Assembly (NCBI GenBank): GCA_043804925.1
Contig: JAZDIP010000007.1
Span: 1-64,000 of the forward strand
Origin: ChocPot-Mid sp043804925
GTDB taxonomy: Bacteria > Bacteroidota > Ignavibacteria > Kapaibacteriales > UBA2268
Reading direction: 5' to 3'
DNA length: 64,000 nucleotides
This document shows, one piece after another, positions 43,961-53,800 of this stretch. Below the pieces are notes generated by a model. The model was not told the DNA's origin. It ran no database searches and saw only the letters and a program-made list of their open reading frames with translations. The translations under genes were made by a program, and so were the position numbers. Positions within the stretch are counted from its first letter, which is position 1. Every line of letters starts with the position of its first letter.

Positions 43961-46047
43961 ATAAATCAATGAGACAATCAACACTTGAAACCTTAGGTTT
44001 AGGTTCAGTTCTTGATATTTTCCAAAGAGGGAGTTTACCTGTTGAAACCGAAAGTTTGATTGATAAGATTTTTGGTGACAAAAATAATCGCGGAGCTATT
44101 GTAATATCAGGTGCTAAAGGCATTGTTGGGGCAGGTAAAATGATGCAACTCGGAGTAAGGTTGATGGACTATGGTATCCCACTTGTTGGTTTGGATATGG
44201 GTGGAGCCGCTGATGGACTGAGTTTTCAATATCAGGGATTGCTTTCTGCATTTGGAAAAGTACAGGCAGACAAAATCATGTCAAACATTGTCCTTTTCAA
44301 CTATGACGGAAAAAGTTTACCAAAACATTTAGCTGCTTTCAAACCAAAATTCTTATTGGAAGCTATTCCGGAAATTTTTGAATTAAAAAAATCGCATTAT
44401 AAAATTTTTAGGGATTCATTTCAGGGAATTGAAATAAAATCAGTAACATCCGGCTTTCCTATGTCGGAACTCGGTGTCGGTATTGCACATCCTGCATTTC
44501 CGCATCAAATCAACAAAGTTTGGGAAATGATTGAACCGGAACCATCGGATATAACAAAACTTTTCTGGTCAATGGGAATGATTCCAATGGAAATGACTGA
44601 TAACTGGTCATTTGTATTGGATGTATTATTCTGTGGACTCACTCTCTCAGGAACAAAATATCATGAAGCAAGCAATATGCCTTTTTGGAAAGTTGATAAA
44701 TTAGTCAGAAAGCTTTTAGGACCAAATCCTTTCAGGGCTCACGACGTAATCGGAGCTAAAGGTGCAAATTATCTTACATGGTCTTGCCTGAATGATTTAA
44801 ATAAACATTACGGAGAAGTATTTAAACCTACAACTGCACTTGAAGAACACAAAAATACCGGCTCAAACTGGTATCCTTTAAATCATCTTCGACCTATGGT
44901 CAACTGGACTCTAAATAATGATGAAATGTCCGAATTTGAGACATGGATTCTTGGTTCGATGTTCCAAATGACATCCTTGCTTTTACATGAAAAACGTTCT
45001 CATTTATCTACAATGAATGCTATAGGTGAACTTTGTGCTCAGTTCCGTCATGGATTGCTTTCGACAATCAGGACTTTTGACCTGAATTCAGCCCTTAGTA
45101 TTGTTGAAGCATACCATAAATTACAACCTGAAGCAGCTAAATCCGCTTGGTATCCTCAAACATTCGAATTAATGGATTCAGTCGAATGGCAACAGCTTTA
45201 CGTAAATGCTGAACATGACGGGAACATAGGTGTAATTACAATTTCACGAGAGAGCTATAATCATGATGTTAATGAAGAATTAAACCGTGCTATTGATTGG
45301 TTGAAAGCTGAAAATATTGAGAAAGTAATTGTATCAGGTGATTTTCATTTATCAACACAAATGGTAGGAGCTGATACAAGTGAATTTTACCCTGCTTTGA
45401 ATGATGAGGAAGAAGGATTCCAAATTGCCTACCAATGGTCAAAAACTGCAAGACGTTTGAACGATGAATTCAGGACTTCCGTTGGTTTTATCAGCGGAAA
45501 ACGTGCACTTGGTGGTATGTTAGAACTAATGCTTCATTGCCATTATCTGATTGCTCTTGACAACACTGAAGTTGGTGCTCCTGAAGTTACTCTACCTGTT
45601 GTTCCTGGAATGGAACTATGCCATTGGCCCTTTAGGAAAACTAAACCTGAAGACAGGCCTAAGATTGCAAAGATGCTGTTGGAAGGAAATTATATCAAAG
45701 CTAAAAATACGATTGGCTGGATTGTTGATTATACCAGTAACATTACAGATTGCATTAAAATGGCATGGAAAATTGCGATTGAAGATGAACTTGCTTTGCC
45801 AAAACGAAGAGTCGAACAAGAGCCATTAACAGATATCCCAAGCGATATGAATAATATAGTCCCGACAGATAATAAAGTATTGTTGAATGCACGGCTCGCT
45901 ATTCTTAATAATATTCGTCAAAGTTGTGCAGCTACTTTGCCTGAAGCAATTAAAATTCAAGCACGAAATTCAGCAGTATTCATGTTGAGCAAAGAATGCA
46001 GAAATGGTTTTGTCGGGAGTGATTATGTTAAGACAATGGAGGTGTGA
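43957..46047 (+). CDS. 3-hydroxyacyl-CoA dehydrogenase / enoyl-CoA hydratase fusion (HAD first, ECH second)
   Basis: The 696-residue two-domain protein has a Rossmann-like N-terminus (VISGAKGIVGAGKMMQLG, about 48-65, ending GLDM) and a HAD C-terminal part (LLGPNPFRAHDVIGAKGANY). From about residue 415 a crotonase domain follows, with VGFISGKRALGGMLELML and APEVTLPVVPGMEL. The order HAD-ECH is that of FadN, opposite to FadB/FadJ. The dinucleotide motif is longer than GxGxxG and the HFFNP block is not clearly present (GIAHPAFPHQ), so the dehydrogenase half is divergent. GGAGG and the ATGA overlap couple it to the thiolase. It probably hydrates/oxidises dicarboxylic acyl-CoAs after ring opening. 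Confidence 0.85.
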   Translation: MNKSMRQSTLETLGLGSVLDIFQRGSLPVETESLIDKIFGDKNNRGAIVISGAKGIVGAGKMMQLGVRLMDYGIPLVGLDMGGAADGLSFQYQGLLSAFGKVQADKIMSNIVLFNYDGKSLPKHLAAFKPKFLLEAIPEIFELKKSHYKIFRDSFQGIEIKSVTSGFPMSELGVGIAHPAFPHQINKVWEMIEPEPSDITKLFWSMGMIPMEMTDNWSFVLDVLFCGLTLSGTKYHEASNMPFWKVDKLVRKLLGPNPFRAHDVIGAKGANYLTWSCLNDLNKHYGEVFKPTTALEEHKNTGSNWYPLNHLRPMVNWTLNNDEMSEFETWILGSMFQMTSLLLHEKRSHLSTMNAIGELCAQFRHGLLSTIRTFDLNSALSIVEAYHKLQPEAAKSAWYPQTFELMDSVEWQQLYVNAEHDGNIGVITISRESYNHDVNEELNRAIDWLKAENIEKVIVSGDFHLSTQMVGADTSEFYPALNDEEEGFQIAYQWSKTARRLNDEFRTSVGFISGKRALGGMLELMLHCHYLIALDNTEVGAPEVTLPVVPGMELCHWPFRKTKPEDRPKIAKMLLEGNYIKAKNTIGWIVDYTSNITDCIKMAWKIAIEDELALPKRRVEQEPLTDIPSDMNNIVPTDNKVLLNARLAILNNIRQSCAATLPEAIKIQARNSAVFMLSKECRNGFVGSDYVKTMEV

Positions 46048-46169
46048 TATTTTGAATAAATGAGTGAAATTCCATAATCTAATTGAGTTTTATTAATTTG
46101 TTGCTAAAATAAATTATAGAATCAATTATTAATATTTTGATTCTTCACAAGTAATGATTAGATTGTATT

Positions 46170-46418
46170 ATGAATAAGAAAAAATTATTAAAAAAAATTC
46201 TTGATGGTAGTAAAAATATTAGATTTAACGAATTCGTCAATCTAATAGAAGGTTTTGGTTTTATCTTAGATAGAGTTAGTGGAAGTCATCATATTTTTAA
46301 AAGACAAGATATAGATGAAATAATAAATATACAAAATGTCAAAGGTGAGGTAAAACCGTACCAGATTAAACAGTTTTTTTCAATAATTGAAAAATATAAT
46401 ATCAAATTAATGGAGTAA
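46170..46418 (+). CDS. hicA: HicA-type toxin of a toxin-antitoxin pair
   Basis: The 82-residue protein has the HicA double-stranded RNA-binding-like fold: FNEFVNLIEGFGFILDRVSG followed by the catalytic-His segment SHHIFKRQD (about 47-55) and a C-terminal helix. HicA cleaves mRNA. The partner gene starts 2 bp downstream. It is somewhat longer at the N-terminus than minimal HicA proteins. Confidence 0.82.
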   Translation: MNKKKLLKKILDGSKNIRFNEFVNLIEGFGFILDRVSGSHHIFKRQDIDEIINIQNVKGEVKPYQIKQFFSIIEKYNIKLME

Positions 46419-46420
46419 CT

Positions 46421-46645
46421 ATGAAGGATTATCATATTAATATATTTTATAGTAATGAGGACAAATGCTTTGTGGCAGATATACCTGATTTGAAATATTG
46501 TTCGGCATTAGGAGACACGCCCGAGCAAGCTCTTGTTGAAGTATTGAAAGCCAAAGATATATGGCTATTGTCAGCACAAGAATCAGGGAAAAAAATTCCT
46601 AAGCCTAAGTATAAACCCTTTTTTTACCAGACTGCCATTTTCTGA
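46421..46645 (+). CDS. hicB: HicB-type antitoxin
   Basis: The 74-residue protein has the HicB partial RNase-H fold pattern: INIFYSNEDKCFVADIPDL, then CSALGDTPEQALVEVLKAKDIWL and a C-terminal PKPKYKP. No DNA-binding domain follows, so it is the short HicB type. It binds and inhibits HicA and usually represses the pair's promoter. Confidence 0.85.
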   Translation: MKDYHINIFYSNEDKCFVADIPDLKYCSALGDTPEQALVEVLKAKDIWLLSAQESGKKIPKPKYKPFFYQTAIF

Positions 46646-46772
46646 AATTTTTCTTTTTTGTTACTTTGTATAAAAATGTAAATAAGTTTGTTGTAATTTT
46701 TTATCTTAATATTTTTGAGGAAATAATTATTAAGAAACCTATCAATTATTAAGAATTTTGTGGATTATTAAT

Positions 46773-47315
46773 ATGAAAAAAATATTGTTTATTATATCAA
46801 TAATTATGTGTTCTGAAACTTTTGCTCAAAGTTATAATGAATACAGGTGTCATGTTGATAGTAATTTGAGGTATTCAAATATCATCGGTTATATCAAAAA
46901 TGATTCAATAATTGATAGAATAATTTATAAATATTATCCTCCTATTACATGTTTTGATTTTCCTGATACCTCCAAGTTTATGATAATAGGACCTAATGAA
47001 TATTTCTTATTAAAAGGTGATACAGCAAAAAAAAAGAATATTACTTTGTTTAAAATAAGACACAGTGGAATTTTAGATTCTATTAATCAGTATCGCTTTG
47101 AGAAATATGAAAAAATGAATACAAATTTTAACGAGGATAATAATTGTGATAGTGTTTATAATTTCAGTATTGGATTTATTTCAAATAAAATTTGGGTAGT
47201 TGCTATAATTCCAAAAAAAATTACCCCTGGAATATATAGGTCGATTAGTTATGTATTTTTATTTGATGACAAAGATTCAATTATAAAAACAATTACACAC
47301 TTTGCACAAGAATGA
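46773..47315 (+). CDS. Secreted hypothetical protein
   Basis: The 180-residue protein has a signal peptide MKKILFIISIIMCSETFAQS with probable cleavage after FAQ. I use ATG 46773; a TTG at 46758 would add five residues. No domain is recognised. The remainder is rich in Tyr, Ile and Asp. The frame ends at TGA 47313-47315, yet the same frame is open for another 35 codons with coding-like sequence, so this may be a truncated version of a longer protein. Confidence 0.6.
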   Translation: MKKILFIISIIMCSETFAQSYNEYRCHVDSNLRYSNIIGYIKNDSIIDRIIYKYYPPITCFDFPDTSKFMIIGPNEYFLLKGDTAKKKNITLFKIRHSGILDSINQYRFEKYEKMNTNFNEDNNCDSVYNFSIGFISNKIWVVAIIPKKITPGIYRSISYVFLFDDKDSIIKTITHFAQE

Positions 47316-47423
47316 AACCATTTTTATAATGAGTTTAAAGGCGGTAAATATTATCTGCAAAGTCAGTATATTATTGACTGCGATTTGAATATATTGAAAG
47401 TTGAAGAATTGGAGCTGGAATAA
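47316..47423 (+). pseudogene. In-frame coding-like tail after the TGA of the secreted protein gene
   Basis: In the same frame as the gene ending at 47315, 35 further codons read NHFYNEFKGGKYYLQSQYII and on to LKVEELELE, then TAA at 47421-47423. The composition is protein-like (amphipathic strands, acidic end), whereas the surrounding spacer is AT-rich and stop-dense. A substitution creating TGA, or a sequencing error, would explain it. Chance is not excluded for so short a stretch. Confidence 0.35.
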
Positions 47424-47480
47424 ACGTAAAAAATGTATGATTAAATTCTTATTTTTACAAAAAACATTGAAGGAAATAAC

Positions 47481-48491
47481 ATGAATAAAATAATTTATAT
47501 AAGTTTATTTTTTATTTTGTATTATTTAGGTTCTGCCGAAGATAATGCAAATAAATCATCATTGAGGCCCGAAATTGAGCCATTCAAATCGGATTACCTG
47601 AAAGTTTCCGATATACATGAAATCTACTATGAACTATGTGGAAATCCCGAAGGAAAACCTGTTTTTGTTTTACATGGTGGTCCCGGAGGTAGAATCTCTC
47701 CGTATTATAGACGTTTCTTCAATCCTGAAAAATTCTTAATTGTCCTGTTCGACCAACGCGGTTGCGGCAAATCCAAACCTTATGCTGAAATAATAGAAAA
47801 TACAACACAGGACTTAATAAAAGATATTGAAAAACTCAGGAAACATCTTGAATTAGAGAAGATTATTTTGTTTGGTGGCTCATGGGGTACAACATTAGGG
47901 CTTGCTTATGCGGAGACATATCCTGAAAACACAGCCGGTTTGGTCTTACGCGGTTTATTTTTATCAACCGATGAAGAAATTGATTATTTTTATAATGGTG
48001 GTGTCAAAACTTTTTTCCCTGAAGTTTATGAGAAATTTATTTCTTCTTTACCTGAACCAAACAAAAAATCATTACCTAAATATTTATTTGAATTGATGCA
48101 AAATCCCGATACCAATATTATTAAAAAATATGCCAAGGTTTGGGCGGCTTATGAAATAAAAATTTCGGGTTTAAATATATCGGACAAAGAAGTTGATAAT
48201 ATTTTGAGTAGTTTCAATCCCTTGTCATTCAGTTTATTTGAAAATTACTACATGTCAAAGAGATGTTTTCTCGAAAAAGAACAGTTGTTGAAATATGTCC
48301 TTAAACTGATAGACATTCCAATTTACATCGTCAATGGCAGATATGATATGATTTGTCCTCCAATAACTGCTTATAAATTTCAAAAAGCATGTCCATGGGC
48401 AATAATAAATATTACTGAAGGTTCGGGACATTGGATGGGTGAACCTGAAACAGAAAAAACTTTAATAGAAATTATGCGTAAGTTTGAATGA
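47481..48491 (+). CDS. Alpha/beta hydrolase, proline iminopeptidase-like (S33), probably exported
   Basis: The 336-residue protein has the proline iminopeptidase core: HGGPGG (about 65), FDQRGCGKSKP (about 91), nucleophile elbow GGSWGTTLGLAYAE (Ser about 135), the acid in NGRYDMICPP (about 287) and His in GSGHWMGE (about 313). It would release N-terminal proline or similar residues from peptides, or act as a related esterase. Unlike classical cytosolic forms, it begins with a hydrophobic signal-like segment (MNKIIYISLFFILYYLGSA). GAAGGAAA precedes the ATG. Confidence 0.85.
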   Translation: MNKIIYISLFFILYYLGSAEDNANKSSLRPEIEPFKSDYLKVSDIHEIYYELCGNPEGKPVFVLHGGPGGRISPYYRRFFNPEKFLIVLFDQRGCGKSKPYAEIIENTTQDLIKDIEKLRKHLELEKIILFGGSWGTTLGLAYAETYPENTAGLVLRGLFLSTDEEIDYFYNGGVKTFFPEVYEKFISSLPEPNKKSLPKYLFELMQNPDTNIIKKYAKVWAAYEIKISGLNISDKEVDNILSSFNPLSFSLFENYYMSKRCFLEKEQLLKYVLKLIDIPIYIVNGRYDMICPPITAYKFQKACPWAIINITEGSGHWMGEPETEKTLIEIMRKFE

Positions 48492-48583
48492 TATAATTGT
48501 TTGTACTTTGTTTCATTGGTATTGACATTGCAAAGATTGTGATTCTTCCGAAACTACCGACAATTAATATTTATTTTGTTATA

Positions 48584-49480
48584 TTACTCATATTCAATAA
48601 CATAATGCTCAGCTAACTCATTATTTTCATCATAATAAAACTGTTCAATCCATAAGCCCTGAGAATTATATAAAAATGTACTTTTTGCGGGATTAGCTCC
48701 CTGCAAACCTGACAATTCGACGGATAATTTGCCTGCCGAATTATATTGAAACTCCTTAATTATCGTTCCATATTCCATATAATCTTCTTCTTTAATAAGT
48801 TTGCCTTCAGAATTATAAAAATAAAGCCGATAGCCAGCTTCCTCTTGGAAAAAATGGTCATAGAGATTTTCTCTTGTTAAAAAACCATTTGCATCATGAA
48901 GATAATTATGCTCCTCCGTAAGCTCTTCGTATGAATAAATTTTTTCATTGTTTATAAATCCATTTGAGCCATAAGTGTAAATATATTTCTTTATGTTGAT
49001 TGTTGGAGCGTTGGATGTTTTAATTTCTATTTTAACAGGTTTATTATCGCTATTATAAGAAAAATTATATATGTAATAAATCCCGGAAATTGAAGTCGAA
49101 ACCTTGGCTTGTGTAAGAACTCCCGATGAGTTATAAGTAAAATCGAATGTTGCCGGAGCCAGGTAGGGAGAATAATTATTCATAGCTTTTACCAAACCAT
49201 AGCCATCTGAAAAGAAATTATAATAATTATACATAAAATTCAATAAACCTGGTAAAGCATAAATATTTTTTCCGTAATAAAAATAATTTTCCGCAGGAAA
49301 GGAAAACGTCTTCTCATTAAATATAAAGTCAGTTATCAATACTTTTTGTGCATTTTCATCTACAAAATAAATCTTTGCCTTCAAAGAATTGCCTCCCGGA
49401 TTAACAGGATTATTTTCGTCGCTGCAACCTGCCAAAGCAAGAATTAGTAGAAAACTCAGTAGAGTTATTATATTTTTCAT
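48584..49480 (-). CDS. Lipoprotein with YD-like repeats
   Basis: The 298-residue protein has a type II signal peptide ending in LALAGC (Cys19). The mature part carries irregular repeats of the form Y.YNS.GKL..E / Y..NGFLTRE / YNSQGLWIEQ (from about residue 120 on), resembling Rhs/YD or DUF4595-type beta repeats of Bacteroidota surface lipoproteins. Function is unknown. A fragment of an outer-membrane protein gene lies immediately upstream in the same direction. Confidence 0.7.
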   Translation of the reverse strand: MKNIITLLSFLLILALAGCSDENNPVNPGGNSLKAKIYFVDENAQKVLITDFIFNEKTFSFPAENYFYYGKNIYALPGLLNFMYNYYNFFSDGYGLVKAMNNYSPYLAPATFDFTYNSSGVLTQAKVSTSISGIYYIYNFSYNSDNKPVKIEIKTSNAPTINIKKYIYTYGSNGFINNEKIYSYEELTEEHNYLHDANGFLTRENLYDHFFQEEAGYRLYFYNSEGKLIKEEDYMEYGTIIKEFQYNSAGKLSVELSGLQGANPAKSTFLYNSQGLWIEQFYYDENNELAEHYVIEYE

Positions 49481-49497
49481 AAGAACCTAAATAAAAT

Positions 49498-49650
49498 TTA
49501 AAATCCAACACCAACGTTCATAGAAATACTATATCCATAAGGATAAACATAATCAATGATGTTTACAGAAACATCATCATCATTAATTAATTTCGTTGCA
49601 TTGTTCTTTGAAAAAGCAAATAAATTCGATGAATACAAATTACTTCTTTT
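49498..49650 (-). pseudogene. C-terminal remnant of a beta-barrel outer-membrane protein gene
   Basis: Minus-strand codons from 49650 down to a TAA at 49498-49500 read SNLYSSNLFAFSK ... YGYSISMNVGVGF-stop. The final alternating aromatic strand ending in Phe is typical of outer-membrane beta-barrels. A stop in frame at 49651-49653 and a heptamer repeat just beyond replace the rest of the gene. Only about 50 codons remain. Confidence 0.5.
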
Positions 49651-49660
49651 TCAAATAAAA

Positions 49661-49691
49661 TCATCCATTTTCCATTATCAATTGTCCATTA
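49661..49691. repeat. 7-bp-period repeat at the outer-membrane-gene remnant
   Basis: Units ATCCATT / TTCCATT / ATCAATT / GTCCATT lie between the truncated outer-membrane-protein remnant and the stop codon of the next gene (49689). Confidence 0.75.
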
Positions 49692-50681
49692 AAAAACGTA
49701 GTTTTTTAATGCCTTCATATATTGAGCCCTTTCGAAATCACCTGGATTTGGTGTTTTCATCTGACTCATACTGCCTATCATCTGCTCGACTGATTTATAT
49801 TCATTCTTAGTCAACCAATCAACCATCTCTTTTTCGATTACCTTTAAATAATCAATTCCGTTTTTCAATAGGGCAGAGGCAAGCATAACGGCATTTGCAC
49901 CAACCAAAAGGGATTTAATCACATCTTTTCCGGTATGGATTCCGCTTGTCGCCGCAAAGTCAAGATTTACCCTACCCTTTAGGATAGCTATCCATCTCAT
50001 TGCGAGGCGTGAACTACCTGAATGACTCAATGCAACTTTTGGTTCTACCTCAAGTTCATCAAGATTGATATCAGGTTGATAAAATCTGTTAAACATTACC
50101 AAAGCATCTGCACCGGCTTCCTTAAAACGCAATGCCATATTAGCCATATTGGAATAATACGGGCTTATTTTAACTGCTAAAGGAATATGTATATTGGACC
50201 TCACAGCTTTAACGACATCAATATACCTGTTTTCTATATCACTCCCGGGACTATCTAAATTTGTCGGTATATCATATAGATTCAGTTCAATAGCATCGGC
50301 ACCGGCTTCCTGCATAATATCTGCATAGTCAATCCATCCACCGGTTGATGAACCGTTAAGACTTGCAATGATGGGAATATTAACTGCCTCTTTAGCTTTA
50401 CGAATATGGTTAAGGTATTCTTCAGGACCTAAACGATATTCGTCAGGTTCCGGAAAATATGAGGTTGCTTCTGCTGACACAAATTCTGTAGAGTTAATAA
50501 AATGATGAAGCTCTTTTTGCTCTGATTCCACCTGTTCTTGAAATAATGAATGAAGCACTATTGCCGAAGCACCGGCTTCTTCAAGTTTTTTTATGTTTTC
50601 TATCTTTTCGGATAGGGGAGATGCCGCTACCACTAAAGGTGATTTCAACTCCATCCCAAGATATTTTGTTTTTATATTCAT
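49689..50681 (-). CDS. Dihydroorotate dehydrogenase-like flavoprotein
   Basis: The 330-residue TIM-barrel protein is similar to class 1 dihydroorotate dehydrogenases: MNIKTKYLGMELKSPLVVAA at the N-terminus, ASLNGSSTGGWIDYA (about 106-120), IELNLYDIP, AVKISPYYSN (about 168) and the FMN phosphate loop SGIHTGKDVIKSLLVGANAV (about 244-263). Members with this N-terminus commonly sit next to pyruvate:ferredoxin oxidoreductase genes, as here. It may act in pyrimidine synthesis or another FMN-dependent reduction; the true substrate is not settled. Confidence 0.8.
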   Translation of the reverse strand: MNIKTKYLGMELKSPLVVAASPLSEKIENIKKLEEAGASAIVLHSLFQEQVESEQKELHHFINSTEFVSAEATSYFPEPDEYRLGPEEYLNHIRKAKEAVNIPIIASLNGSSTGGWIDYADIMQEAGADAIELNLYDIPTNLDSPGSDIENRYIDVVKAVRSNIHIPLAVKISPYYSNMANMALRFKEAGADALVMFNRFYQPDINLDELEVEPKVALSHSGSSRLAMRWIAILKGRVNLDFAATSGIHTGKDVIKSLLVGANAVMLASALLKNGIDYLKVIEKEMVDWLTKNEYKSVEQMIGSMSQMKTPNPGDFERAQYMKALKNYVF

Positions 50682-50810
50682 CCAACATTCTCCTAATTAA
50701 TTTTCATTTTTTACAATTTTCAATTTTCATTCAATTTTTAAATTATATTTACATACAATCCAACTATATTCAATCCACAAGGATTGCATTCGATGTTTTA
50801 ATCTTAAGTT

Positions 50811-50893
50811 CTTTCAGTTCTTCTTCCGTTCAGCCATTCAGTCTTTCAACTGTTGACTGACGACTGACGACTAACGACTAACGACTAACGACT
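50811..50893. repeat. 7-bp-period repeat upstream of the dihydroorotate dehydrogenase-like gene
   Basis: A gradient of units runs from degenerate (TTTCAGT/TCTTCTT/CCGTTCA) to TGACTGA / CGACTGA / CGACTAA x3 / CGACTTA. It fills the gap up to the nifJ stop codon (50893). Confidence 0.85.
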
Positions 50894-53800
50894 TATTCCC
50901 CAAATTTTCTGTCAGCAAAGTATTTATAATATTGATACCTTTTGTTAACATTAATTTGTGCCTGAATATAATTTTCCTTTGCTAATTCCGGTTGTGTCTT
51001 AAACAATACTTTAAATCTTGTTTCCATATTCATGTAATCAGCAACAGGTAATTTCGGCTCTTTGGAATCCAAAGACAATGGATTTTTACCCACCTTTAAA
51101 TTATTGGGATTATATCTATAAAGTAACCATTGTCCTGAATCAACTGCTGCTTTCTGGTGTTTCAAAGGAGTGGACATATCAATACCATGAGCAATACAAT
51201 GTGAGTAAGCGATGATTATTGAAGGACCTTCATAAGCTTCAGCTTCAAGAAATGCTTTTAGTGTATGGTCATCTTTAGCTCCAATTGCAACCGATGCAAC
51301 ATATACCGTTCCATAAGCCATAGCCATTAAACCCAAATCTTTTTTCTCGACAGGTCTGCCGTTTGTTGCAAACTTAGCTATGGCACTCAAAGGTGTTGAC
51401 TTCGATGCCTGTCCACCCGTATTTGAGTATACTTCAGTATCGAGAACAAGCAAGTTGACATTCTTTCCTGTTGCGATAACATGGTCAAGACCTCCATATC
51501 CAATATCGTAAGCCCAACCATCACCGCCAATTATCCATACACTCTTTTGTACGAGAAAATCTGAAACCTGCAGTAGTCTTTTTGCTTCAGGCGAATTTAT
51601 AGTTTCTAATTTTTCTTTAAGAACTTGAACTCTTGCTCTTTGCTCGGCAATACCATGTTCAGTCTTTTGGTCCGCTTTAATTAATTGTTCAACCAAACCT
51701 TCTCCAAGTTCTTTAACAAAGTGAGGCAGTAAGTTGATAGCTATCTCATTTTGTTTATCTATAGCCAATCTATAACCTAATCCAAATTCAGCGTTGTCTT
51801 CAAACAAGGAATTATTCCATGTAGGTCCTCTCCCGTTTTCATCCTGACAATAAGGAGCAGTCGGAAGATTGCCGCCATATATTGAAGAACATCCTGTTGC
51901 ATTTGCTATGATTGCCCTGTCACCGAACAATTGGCTGACAAGTTTGACATAAGGTGTTTCACCGCAACCTGCGCAGGCACCGGAAAATTCAAACAAAGGT
52001 CTTTGCATTTGCTGATGCTGTATTTTTGTCAGTATAAGTTTGCTTCTGTCATATTCAGGTAAGCCAAGGAAAAATTCCCAGTTCTTGGTTTCTGTTTCGC
52101 GTAATGGTATTTGAGGAGTTAATATCAAAGCTTTCTTGCTCAAATCAGTTTTATTTTTAACCGGGCAAATCTCAACACAAACTCCACAACCTGTGCAATC
52201 CTCAGGTGCAACCTGAATCGTATATTTTAATCCTTTCCATTCTTTATCACGTGCTTCCGAATGTTTGAAAGTATCCGGGGCACCGTTCAAATGTTTTTCG
52301 TCATATATCTTACTTCTTATGCAAGCGTGAGGACATATCATCATACATTTACCGCACTGAATACAAATATCATCGTCCCAAACCGGAATTTCCAAAGCGA
52401 TGTTTCTTCTTTCATATTGAGTAGTTGCTGTTGGCCAGGTACCGTCAACAGGGAAAGCACTGACAGGAATGTCATCACCCCTGAAAGCTATGATTTCACC
52501 AATAACGTTTTTGACAAATTCCGGTGAATCATGAGGTACAGGAGGATGAATATCAAATTTACTTGAAACTTTTTCAGGTATTTTTATTTCATGCAAGTTT
52601 GACAATGTATTGTCAACTGCCTGAAGATTCATTTTTACGACTTCATCACCTTTTCTACCATAAGTTTTAATAATAGAATTCTTTATTTCAGTTATGGCTT
52701 CATCTTTTGGCAGTACTCCTGCTATCGCAAAGAAACAAACCTGCATAACGGTATTGATTCTTCTTCCCATTCCACTGTCTTCGGCAACTTTTTGGGCATC
52801 GATGACATAAAGTCTTGCTTTTTTATCAATTAACTGTTTTTGCATGGTTTTTGGTAGATGGTCCCAAAATTCGTCCTTGGGGAATGGTGCGTTTACAAGA
52901 AATGTACCACCTTCTGCCAAATTAACCAGCATATCATATTTTTCAAGAAATACCGTTTGGTGACAAGCTATAAAATTAGCTTTTGAAACCAGATAAATCG
53001 AGCGAATTGGATTTGGTCCAAATCTAAGGTGTGATACTGTTAAAGTTCCTGCTTTTCTGGAATCGTAAACAAAATAGCCCTGAGCATAGTTATCAGTATT
53101 TTCACCAATAATCTTAATAGAATTTTTATTGGCTCCTACAGTACCGTCAGAACCCAAACCATAAAACAATCCTCTTACTACATTATCAGCTTCAATGCTA
53201 TAGCTTTCATCGAAATCCAAACTTGTATGAGTAACATCATCGTTAATACCAATTGTGAAATGATTTTTTGGCTTTTCATTTTTTAAATTATCAAACACGG
53301 CTTTAATCATAGCAGGAGTGAATTCTTTTGATGATAAACCATATCTGCCACCTACTATTCTTGGCATTGTCTTAAGTTTTCCATAACCTTCATTTAATCC
53401 TTCGTGCAATGCATTTACACAATCAATATATAATGGTTCTCCTATTGCACCGGGTTCTTTTGTCCTGTCAAGTATTGCAATTGCTTTTATTGTTGCAGGT
53501 AAAGCTTCCATAAAACGCTTTACGTCAAACGGTCTGTAAACTCTGACTTTCAATACACCGACTTTTTCTCCCTTTGCAGTCAGGTGGTCAACCAATTCAT
53601 GTGTTGTTTCAGCACCCGATGCCATTAATACTACTACTCTTTCAGCTTCGGGATGTCCTTCATATTGGAATAAGTAATACTGTCTTCCAGTCAATGAAGC
53701 AAATTTATCCATGACTTTTTGAATTTTGTCAGGTGCTTCAATATAAAATTTGTTTCCTGCTTCACGATTTTGGAAGAAAACATCTGGATTTTGTGCTGTT

